A DNA stretch of 64,000 nt, taken from Brachycybe producta (Eukaryota > Arthropoda > Diplopoda > Playtdesmida > Andrognathidae). Each line of letters begins with the position of its first letter. The first letter of the stretch is position 1. Position numbers and translations under genes: made by a program. The stretch lies in NCBI GenBank assembly GCA_036925085.1, contig JAUPFP010000001.1:21928437-21992436 (forward strand). Reading direction: 5' to 3'. The notes under the pieces are model-generated. The model made no database searches, was not told where the DNA came from, and saw only the letters and a program-made list of their open reading frames with translations. Shown in pieces: positions 20,091 through 32,000 of the stretch.

Positions 20091-23000
20091 CTAACTGTTA
20101 ATTTGATTCTCTTTTCTGTTTCTTTTTTTATCTGTAAAATAGGTGGTGGAAAAAAGAAACAAGTGAAACCTCCAAAAGCATTAAAGAGTTTATCATCTGT
20201 GAAGACTTGTACAGCTTGGAAGAATTGCAAGGAATGCATCACTGCAAACCCAGATTGCTCTTGGTGTTCTCAAGAGGTGAGCAACAACAAACAACAACAA
20301 CATCATCAGAATAAGAAAAGGGGGGGGGGGGGGGAAAGAGAGAGAGAGAGAAAAAATCGATTATTTATTTTGTCTGTACTTCAAAATATCGATTTTGGAA
20401 GTTTCAGCTCAGTCAGTATAAAGAGAAGAATCTTGGGTATTCTAAATGCAAAATAGGGAAAAAGAGAAAACAACATAGAAAATGATGTGAGATCCTCCTC
20501 TTAGAGAAAGTTAAGTAAGAGTGGCTGTAACCTTGTAGGCAATGTAGGCAGTCAGGCCCACAGGCAATTAGAAATCGGGACAAACAGAAGTTGGCTCCGC
20601 CCTTTTTATGACGACTGGCAACTTCTAATTGGTTTGTTGTGTGGTTCGATCGACGTCGATGAAAAGGGCGGAGCATGTGACGTCAGACTACACAACAAAC
20701 CAATTAGAAATTGCCAGTCATCATAAAAAGGGTGGAGCCAACTTCTGTTCATCCCGTTTTCTAATTGCCTGTAACTTAAAAAGAGAGGAAAAAAAAAACA
20801 GTTTATTACAGGCAATTAGAAATCGGGACATACAGAAGTTGGCTCCGCCCTTTTTATGACGAACAGTAACTTCTAATTGGTTTGTTGTGTGGTTCGACGT
20901 TGATGAATAGGGCGGAGCATGTGACGTCAGAACTACGTAACCAACCAATTAGAAGTTGCAAGTCATCATAAAAAGGGCGGAGCCAACTTCTGTATGTCCT
21001 GATTTCTAATTGCCTGTGAAAATTATACAGATTCCTACAGATTCATTAGGGAATTTTGGAAATGTGAGGTGACAACCTTTGCCACAAAAATGGGGGTACA
21101 TTTTTTTGGAAATTTAAAATGGCGTCCTTTGGGTGACTTTGGATTAAGTCGACAATATTTTGAAAAGAAATTTCTGGAGGTAATGGGGGGGGTCTCTTTA
21201 AGTGCTTAGATCCACGTCCATCTTGTTGTTTTGAGCAGACGACAACGAGACAAATGAGTGTTTTTATATGGTGTTACTAAAAGTGCAAGAAATCACATCA
21301 CAAACGCTCAACGCTCAAACGTTAAATCCCTTGAAAAACTTGAAAAACTCTCGTTAAAAACGATTTAGAACAATAACAAAATAATTAGCACATACATTCA
21401 TGTATTGGCTTCACGATATTTCCTTTTTATAAATTTTGAAAAGGTCCTTCTATTTTTTAATAACGTTTAAAATCTTACGTTTTTTTAATTCAATGTTAAT
21501 TCCCATAGGGCCAAAAAACCTTCCCACAAACATTTGAAGAACTCCCATTAAAAACGACTTAGAAGAATCACATAATAATTAGCACGTGCATTAATCTATT
21601 GGCTTCACGATGTTTCCTTTTTATAAGCTTAGCACGTGAAATTATTTTTCTATTAATTATTATGTGACTTGAAACCTGGAGAAAAAACGTTAAAAAACCG
21701 TTTTTCAATCAAAAACGATCGCAGCGCCTACATTCGGAGAAATTTTGAACTAAATGCTGTATCTAGGCTCTTAAGTGATTTGGAGCCAGGTTTTCTAATT
21801 TCTCTTAATTTTTGCTTCTTTGAAACATTTTGGTTTCTAGTTTAGGGACCATATTTTTGAAACTTCTTGGTGTGTTTTGTTCCCAAATTATTGATTAACT
21901 TTTGTAGCATTTTTGTTGTTGTTGTTGTTATTTTTACCTTCAAGAAACAAACAACAAAAAAGGAAAACAGCAAATGAGTTGAAACTAAAAGAAAATGAAG
22001 GAAAGTTCTTTTTTTTTTTTTCATCACATGAATAAAAGAAACCTTTTCTTTTCTTTGTTTCCTTTGAAGTTTTTCTTCTTCTTCTCTTTTTCTGCTCCAT
22101 AAAAAACAAGAACTCAAATTAGCACCTTGTTTATTTGATCAATATCTGTTTTAAGGGGTTTCTGGTTTCCTGAGGACTTTCAAGTGGGTAACTGGTTCCA
22201 TTAGGTGATGGTGGAGGAACAAAAACATATAATTGGGTTTCTTACTATCATTGATGAACGAACATCAGTATTAGAGAAAATACAGGGCTACATTTTTTTT
22301 GTTTTACTTGGGACCCCACTCTCTAGAGGAGATGTTATTAATTTTCTGGAACATTTTCTAAAGAAAGTAAGGTAGAGAAAAAAAAAGCTAATATATTTCT
22401 TGTAATTCTTTGGAGGCATTCTAAAGTTGTATGAAACTTTACTAAAAGTATATTGAGAGATTATTGAATTTTTTGAAATATTTTTGATATGTTACTAGTT
22501 TTCTCGAAGAATTCCGAGTTTCCTTAAAGGTTTATCGAATACCTTGAAGTTTTCTCGAAGAATTACGAGTTTCCTTAAAGGTTTATCGAATTTCTTGAAA
22601 TTTTCTCGAAGAATTCCGAGTTTTCTTAAAGGTTTATCGAGTTTCTTGAACTTTTATCGAAGAATTCCGAGTTTCCTTAAAGGTTTATCGAGTTTCTTGA
22701 AATTTCCTCGAATAATTCCGAGTTTCTTTAAAGGTTTATCGAGTTTCTTGAAATTTTCTCGAAGAATTCCAAGTTTTCTTAAAGGTTTATCGAGTTTCTT
22801 GAAATTTTCTCGACGAATTCAAGGTTTTCTTGAGGGACTTCGGGTTTACTGCAGTTTAAGCAATTTACTTAATTTGTTCTTCATAAATTAAACAGCTTTC
22901 TTAGTTTCTTGAAATTAAGAGTTTACGAAATTTCTTGTAGGTTTCTTAAGAATTTGAGATGGATAAGACAAAAAATAAGCATAGCTGGAAATTATTTTCT

Positions 23001-26000
23001 TTTAAATTCTATGACATCGTATTCGAGAAGGATAAGACAAAAATCAAGCATATCTGGAAATGTTTTTTTTTAAATTCTAAGACATCACATTCGAGAAGGG
23101 ATAAGACCAAAAATCAAACATATCCGGAAATTCTTTTCTTTTAAATTCTATGACATCACATTCGAGAAGGATAAGACCAAATCAAGCACATCCGGAAATT
23201 CTTTTCTATTAAAGATTTGTCCAGGGGGCCGAACAATCACTTTTCTAGGATAAGAATAAAGAAATATAGACTTTAGTTTCCGATTGCACCCAATAAACTA
23301 AGAATTTTTTTCTGTTTTGAGACCCTTTTTCTGAATGTTCAAGTTGAAAGTTCTTGAATTTGGACCTTAAATTGTCTTTTAAAGTGTAGAAAAAAAAAAT
23401 GATAGCCTCTTATTTTCTTAAGTAATAAGGGGGGTTTATTTATATATGTTTTTTTTTTCTCAAGTGGCCTATTTTGAGCCAATTCGTCTAAAATACACTG
23501 GGGTACTTAACATTGCTGTCATAATTTGAAGTAAATTAGAGGCAAACCACCACTAGCCTCTAGTAATATCTGCGATTACGACCTTTTATTTTTACTAAAC
23601 TTGGAAGCCTTTTAAAGATCACACAATATTTATGTTTGTTTGTCCGCCTTTTTTTTGCCTTTAAGGCAAATAAAAAAATTGCCAAAAAAAAAATTGCCGA
23701 AAAAAATTCTCTGAAGGTCAGAATCTTTAGTAAAGAATTAAAGGGGAGTTAACAAGAAATTAGTTATTACCTGGTAAGAGAAGAGAGGGGTTCGGAGAGA
23801 GAGGCTAATCTTGAAAAAGTTCTTCAGTAAAACACAACATATTGGAACTTTAAAAAAACACGTTACCAGATGTTTTGAGATTCTAGTTTCTAATTTATAG
23901 ATTGCAATTTTTGAAAAAAAAAAAAAGAAAATTCAAAATTGTTGCAATCTTTAAGATCTTTCAAAATAAAACATTTATGGCCATTTGAAAGGGACCCTTA
24001 TTGCTTTCAGTGGTTTAAGGTGGTTTTAAAGTGTAATCGCCTCTCAAACTCTTGATTATTCTGTCTTTCATTTGCAAAAATGAAGTGAAACTAGAAACTG
24101 TTTTAGAAACTAGAAGGGTAGCTCAATCACATTAAAGGTATTTTTTCATGTTCTCGATATCTTTCAAAATAAACTTTTTATGTGAGTTTGACAATAACCA
24201 AACTTTAAGCACCAAGATAACTTTTTTTAAATTTCTGTCTATTAAAAAGTTTATTTTGAAAGATACCAACATGAAAATGCACTGAAGTGATTTAACTACT
24301 CTTCCAGTTTCCAAAACACTTCTTCACTTCTTTTTTACACCTGGAAAACAGACAGAATTAGCAAGAGTTAGAGAGAGACCCGTTTACACTTTAAAGTCAC
24401 CTTATACCTAGTACACACAGCTGATAATTTAAATGCATTTAAATAATAAACGTGTTCTACAGAGCCCTGTGAAGGGCAAACAAACAATATGTCGTTGAAT
24501 TCAATTTATTCAGTTAATTAATCTGAAAATATTGAGTTAATACTTCAATATAATTATTTAAACTATTTGACAAAATATTGATTTAGTATTTCAATTTAAA
24601 ATATTAATAATAAAGTCAATTTTTAATTTATTTCATGTCCTTAACTGGATTCCGTATAATTCACCTAAACACATTTAATTTGAATTCATTTAACTCGTGT
24701 GTGTGTGTACAGGGTATTAGTTATTCTTGCACAAAACTTTGTGAACAATCCCTTTAAACATTTTTTTATTAAATTACCTTGAGAGGTTAAGCTCAAAGGT
24801 CAACCAAAAATGCAGCCATAATAAATATTCTACCCTTTTGTTTCTTCTTTCTTTCTTAATAAATTAAGAAAACCAACATATTTTTTGGAGGAAAAAAATG
24901 AAATTTTGGGAGGAAGGAGAGGAGGATAAAGGGGTTTCACCTTGGTTTTGTTAATAATTAATAAAAAGGTGTTTCTTGATTCCTGAAGTGTGTTTTTCGG
25001 GCGTTTTGAACAATTTTTGGTGGGCCATTTTAAGACAAGTGTGCTGGAAGAGGGAGGGGGGGGGGGGTGAGGGGGATTTCCACAGAGGCAGTTAGAAATA
25101 GGAGAGAACTTCAATTGGCTCCGCCCTTGTTATGACGACCGACAACTTCTAATTGGTTGGTTATGTAGTCTGACGTCACATGCTCCGCCCTTTTCAACGT
25201 TGAACCGCACAAAGTTGCAGGTCGTCATAACAAGGGCGGAGCCAATTGAAGTTCTCTCCTATTTCTAACTGCCTGTGATTTCTACAGGCAAATGTGCCCA
25301 GCATTAAAGTTTTGTTTGCCCCGCCCTTTTATGAGCGTCAGACCACATATCAACCAATGAAAAATTGAAAAGGGCGGAGCATGTGACATCAGACCAAGTA
25401 ACAAACCAATAAGAAATTGATGAGGCTCATAAAAGGGCGGGGCAAACGAAAAGTTAGTGCTGAGCACACTTGGCTGTAGATTTCTTGATAAGGTCTATTG
25501 ATTAATTGGTAAATGCAAAACAACTTTTAGAAAGAATTTCCAAGAGTATTTTAGAAACTAGAATAGTACATAAAGAGGCAAAATGCAATTTTATCGTGAA
25601 TATCTTTCAAAATAAACTATTAATTAACCAATTCCGATTAGTTCTCTACTAATTATATTTTTCTTTTTAAACTTTTTTTTATTTTCAGGATTTTTCACCA
25701 ATGTATTATCGATGTGATTCTTATACAAAATTAAAACAGAATAATTGCAGTAACTTGGTGGCGCCACAGTCGACCATTCATTTACATAAGGTTAGTAATT
25801 ATTTATCCTTTTATCTTTGTTGTATGTTTTTAAAATTAAGTGTAACAAATTCCTTTTTTTTTGTTATTATTATTGTTACACACTTTGAAGTGTGATCAGA
25901 ATATTAATTACAATTAAAGCCAACAGGTGTTCCCATTCTAGTTTTTTATTTCATTCTCGCCTTTTTAAAAACAAAAAAAAAAACAATGCCATTTATTACT

Positions 26001-29000
26001 CATTGATTGTCATTAACCATTAACCAAATACATTTTCTATTCTTTAATTATCTTGATGAAGAAAAAGCTCAGAATGGGATCAAATTCAAGAAGAAAATTT
26101 GGTACTTGAATCCTCTCCGATCAGGGTTCCAACATAAAAAACCGTGGTCAAAGATATCCGGTTAAAACAGGGTTTAAATTATGTTTAAATCCTGTTCAGA
26201 GGATTCAAGTTAAAAGTTAAAGCAACAAATTATCTTCTTGAATTTGTGCCTTAAATTCCTAATAGCGAAGATCAAATTCAAGGTCCGAATTCAAGAAGAA
26301 ATTGTTTTACCTTGAATCTTCTCTGATCAGGGTTCCAACATAAAAAAACCCAGTTAAAACACAGACAGTTAGAAATAGGTGAAAACTTCAGTTGGCTTCG
26401 CCCTTGTTATGACGACTGGCAACTTCTAATTGGCTGGTTATGAAGTCTGACGTCACATGCTCCGCCCTTTTCAACGTCAGACTACATAACCAGCCAATTA
26501 GAAGTTGCCAGTCGTCATAACAAGGGCGGAGCCAACTGAAGTTTTCACTTATTTCTAACTACCTGTGTTAAAACAGGGGCCTAATTACAGAAAAAGTCAT
26601 AAAATTGTGATAATCATATCGTATGATATCACTGCTTGTGTGCAATTATTTTATGACTATTACATTATGTTCTACACTACACCAGTCAATGGCAATATTT
26701 GTCATAAAAATATTTTCCCAATTCTGCTTTTGTGGCAATTGTTACAAAGTTATGAGCTAGACATACCATATGACAGTCTTAATTTTAATTATGTAATGAC
26801 ACCTCAGAGTTTTATAAATGGTTGGAACTCTGTGCACGGAGAGAGAGAGCGAGAGAGTTAAAGTTGAGTTTTTAAAGTGCTAAGTTTCCTAATTGAATTC
26901 GGGCCTTAGGATTTTCCCAATAGAATTTATTCAAATCACAGCTGTTTTAATGTTTTACTAGAGTGGGTGGTTTATTTTGAAATGTGACATTTTAAATAAT
27001 GAAAAATCTTTTCTAACTTCTGATTGAAGAAGTCATTAGATCGTTACTATCAATTGTCAACTAAAGGTCTATAGCCTCTAACCAAGTGATTGGAGAATAA
27101 ATCATAATTGTTGGTTGATCTAAACAGGGGATTGTTACTTCACAATTGGCCATTGGAGCCCCACGGGTTGAGAAACATTTTGCTTGATATTGCATAAAAA
27201 TCCGAGCCCTAATAATCACTTTCAATCCATGATTATTGGGAAGCTAGAATTTTTATGCAAAATATCAAACAAAACTGTTTCTCAATCTCTGGCTCCAAGA
27301 GCCAATTGTGAAGTAACAATCCCCAGTTTAGATCAACCAACAATTAAGATTTTTTTTTTCAATCACAAATGCTTGGTTAGAGGCTAGAACTCTAGTTGAC
27401 AATTCATAGTATAACTAGGCAATCTAGCCTCTTCAGCCAAATAAAAATTATTTGAAAAAAAGCATAATTGCAATTACTCTAAATGATGATTATGATTACT
27501 TCACACAATTGGCTCTTGGAGCCACAGGTTGAGAAACATTTACTTGATATTGCATACGAATCCGAGCCCTGGTGATTAAAAAGTATTGATGGCAAAACGT
27601 ATCTCAAAACCGGAATGTTTCTCAATTTGTGGTCCAAGTGCCAATTGTGAAGTAATCATTATTAGGGTTCGGATTTTCATGCAATAATATATCACGCAAA
27701 ATGTTTCTCAATCTATGGCCCAAAAGCCAATTGTGAAATAACAATCTTCATTTAGAGATCAACCAACAATTAGTTTGTCTTCAATCGAAAACACCGGTTA
27801 GAGGCTAGAAATGTGTAGTCTTACAACTGATATTAACCAGACATCTAGCCTCTAACCAACCTTGATTAGAAAAAAAAGCATAATTGCAGTTGTTCTACTG
27901 ATGATGATTAGTTGATTACTTCACAATTGGCACTTGGGCCAAAGATTGAGAATCATTTTGCTTGATTTTGCATGAAAATCCGAACCCTAATCATCATCAT
28001 CATCATTAGAGCAGCAACTGCAATTATGTTTTTTTCTAATAAAAAAGGGCTGGTTAGAGAGGCTAGATGTATGGTTGCTATCAGTTGTCAACTAAGAGTT
28101 CTAACCTCTAACCAGGTGTTTTAATTAGAAAAAATAATTTTTTGGCTCTTGGGCCAAAGATTGAGAAACATTTTGCTTGATTTTGCATGAAAATCCGAAC
28201 CCTAATCATCATCATCATCATTAGAGCAGCAACTGCAATTATGTTTTTTTCTAATAAAAAGGGCTGGTTAGAGAGGCTAGATGTATGGTTGCTATCAGTT
28301 GTCAACTAAGAGTTCTAACCTCTAACCAGGTGTTTTAATTAGAAAAAATAATTTTGGCTCTTGGGCCACAGATTGAGAAACATTTCGATTGATATTTTGC
28401 ATCAAAATCCTAAATATAATAATTAAAATATGATTATAGGTCATGGATAATATTTTATTTTGTAACTTGATTGAAACAGGTGTTTTATATATTTAGATAT
28501 TTTTTTGGATGTTGTTGTCATATTTCCATTTGTCAACAAAAATTGTCGGTTGTTTAGAAACACACAGCTGTTTGAAAATAGAAAAATCTTTATGACACAT
28601 TTTGCACAAACGTCTCTTCATGTTAATTTTTTTAAATGTTATTTAAGGTGGCTTTATAGATATTTATTTTGCTTTTATCACACCGAATGGCGCCATTGCA
28701 GTGGCTAATGCTATGTGCTCCCATAGACGTTTTTAAAAATAAAATTTAGATGCAAAAACGTCAAGTGAACGTTTTTTTCAACATTATGAAAAAATTAAAA
28801 ACGTTTTCTGTGGCCAGTTGAGTGCTGAGGCATTTTGAGAGCTTTTAGAGTTTAGAGCATTTAAATATTTTTCGACTTTTGGCCGTTTTATTTTTTTTGA
28901 AAAAAAGCCAAAGACTTGGCTTTTGATCCATTTATTCGAATTTTAAAAATTCTTGAATCCTTGTGCTTTTTTTCCAAGTCTTTTTTTGGAACTTCTGTGG

Positions 29001-32000
29001 CTAACTGAGCGCTCCTGAGACAATTTTTAGGGCTTTTAGAGCCTTTAAATATTTTTCGGCTTTTGGCCGTTTTTTGCAAAAAGCCAAAGACTTGGCTTTT
29101 GAACAATTTTATCGAATTTTAAAAATTCTTGAATCCTTGTGCTTTTCCAAACTTTTTGGGACTTCTGGGGCTAGCTGGGCGCTCCTGAGGCATTTTAGAG
29201 CATTTAGATATTTTTCGACTTTTGGCCGTTTTTTTGCAAAAAGGCTTGGCTTTTGATCCATTTTTTTCGAATTTTAAAAATTCTTGAACCCTTGTGCTTT
29301 TCTAAGCTTTTTGGGACTTCTGAGGCCAGTTGAGCGCCCCTGAAGCATTTTTAGAGCATTTAAATATTTTTTGGCTTTTGGCCGTTTTTTTGCAAAAAGG
29401 CAAAGGCTTGGCTTTTGATCCATTTTTTTTTTCGAATTTTAAAAATTCTTGAATCCTTGTGCTTTTCCAAGATTTTTGGGACTTCTGGGGCTAGCTGGGC
29501 GCTCCTGAGGCAATTTTTAAAGCTTTTAGACTAAAGCATTTAAATTAAAGCCTCTTAAGTTACTTCTAAAACTAAGTAGTCAACATTTTTCTCTTTAATT
29601 TTAATTAATTTTAATGTAATTATTTTGTTTTTCAGGACATTCCTTTAAGCCATTCTAAGGATCATGTTCAAAATCCCGTCCAACTAAAACCTCAACAGTT
29701 ACTTTTACGAATAAGACCAAGTATGAAACAAACAAAAAATATGAAGATATTATTGATTAAATATAATTTATTGATTTATTTTTGATGTTCGAATTCATAA
29801 AAAAAAGATCAACAGGTTCGATTCAATGTGTCTTTTCGACAAGCTCCGAATTATCCGGTCGATTTGTACTTTTTAATGGACGTGACGATTTCCATGGAAG
29901 ACGATAAACAGACTTTGGCCACCTTAGGAGAACACATAGGTTCTTTAATTTCAGTTTTTCTAGTTTTTAACATGTTTTAATAAAAAGAGCTGATTTTTTT
30001 TTCGAACTCTTTTATTTATTTTGAATTTCAGAAGAATTAAATAGAATAGGAGAAATTGGAAAGTGTTTTAGAAACTAGAAAGGTAGATTAATTACTTAAG
30101 AATATTTTCATGTTCAAAATAAACTTTTTATAGAATAAACATTTAAAAAATATTATCTGCTTAGAAAGTTGGGCCATTTTTTAAACTGAAAAAGCTTATT
30201 TTAAAAGATATCAAACGTCTTAATATACTTAAATTTTTCAGAGCCTCTATCTACCCTTCTAGTTTCGAAAACACTTTCAATTTCTTCTTTTTGCATTTCA
30301 AAAGAACAACACTGAAGAGAAATTGAAAGTGTGTTAGAAACTAGAAGGGATAGCTCATTAAGTTTAGGGTATTCTGAAGTTTGATATCTTTTAAAATAAG
30401 CTTTTTTTGTAAAAAGATATATTAAAAATATTACCTGCTTAAAGTTGGGCGAATTTCAAACTTAACATAAAAAGCTTATTTTAAAAGATATCAATATAAA
30501 ATTAGCTTTAAGTGATTGTGTTACCCATCTAGTTTTTAAAACAGTTTCAATTTCTTCTTTCTGTGTTTCTGATCAGCAACACTAAGGAAAAATTGAAAGT
30601 CTGTTAGAAACTAGAATGGGTAGCTGAATCACTCAATAGTATTTTTTCATGTTATCTTTCAAAATAAACTTTTTGTCAAAGACAATTAAAAAAAATATTG
30701 TCTGCTTAAAGTTGGTTGATTATGAAACTGACATAAAAAAAGCTTATTTTGAAATATATTAACATTAAAATACGGTTATGTGATTCAACTACCCTTCTAG
30801 TTTCTAAAACACATTCAAGTTTCTCTTTTATTTTGCTAATTTTTTAATTGTATTTTATGTTTTTAATTTAGTTCAAGATATGAGACAAATCACTTCGGAT
30901 TTCAGGTTGGGTTTCGGATCTTTTGTGGACAAAGTGGTGATGCCTTACGTAGACATGACCCCTGAAAAGTTAGTAATTATTTTTTTCTATAATTCTATTA
31001 ATATTAATTAGTTTTTGTTCATAAATTTCGAGCGTTGTTAGTAGTTGAACTCTCTAAACAGGGTTCCAACTTTAGAAAGAAAAGTTGCTGTTCAAATAGA
31101 TATATCCTGATAATAGAACCCTGATCAGAGAGTTCAAGTTTATGTGTTGTTGAATTTGATGCTTTGTATATAAATGATCCTATTGAACAGGGTTGCCACA
31201 TAGAAAAACCCTGTGTAAGGGTTTATCTATCTTGGAACCCTGTTTTGAGGGTTCAAGTTTAATGTTTTAACAGCCTTTTTTAACCTCAGTGGTCTGAAGT
31301 ACTGAACCTGAGGCCTAATACCTAGTACACCTGATAATTTAAATGCATTTAAATAATAAACGTGTTCTACAGAGCCCCGTGAAGGACAAACAAACAATAT
31401 GTCGAATTCAACTTATTCAGTTAATAATCTGAAAATATTGAGTTAATACTTAAATGTAATATATAAATTATTGACAAAATATTGATTTAGTATTTTTCAA
31501 TTTTAAAATATTAATAATAAAGTCAATTTTTTATTTTGGTTCATGTCCTTAACTGGACTCCGTATAATTCACCTAAACACATTTAATTTGAATTCATTTA
31601 ACTCATGTGAGTGTACAAGGTATAAGCTTAGTTATCAAGCCATCTTTAATTAAAAATTAAAGAAAAAAACCTGTATTTTCATGTAATTTTAATTGAAAAT
31701 TTCAAGGATTTTCTTGACATTTTTAATTGAGAAAATATCTCAAAATTATAATGATAGTGTGATCTATAATGAAATTGTAAGCAATTAAATAATGTTTTCA
31801 CTTTTTTTCTTCTAAAAAAATGTTTTTAAAATAACATTAAATTGATGAAGAAAAAAAAGTGTCAGGCATTTTTGAGATTCAAGATATATACATAGAGGTA
31901 GCTCAACTGAGAGCTCTGCCTCTTTTTCAAACTTGCCATAAAAAGTTTATTTTGAAAAATATCATTATTGAAAAAAACTTTTTGCATTATCACCAACTAT

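Noticed and set aside
22544-22891. 115-codon open frame with 17-residue repeats
   Set aside because: Generated by a 51-bp intronic minisatellite; no splice sites or domain.
26565-26861. 98-codon open frame
   Set aside because: It begins at a Fam-1 boundary inside a Fam-11 element, has no domain and no splice support.
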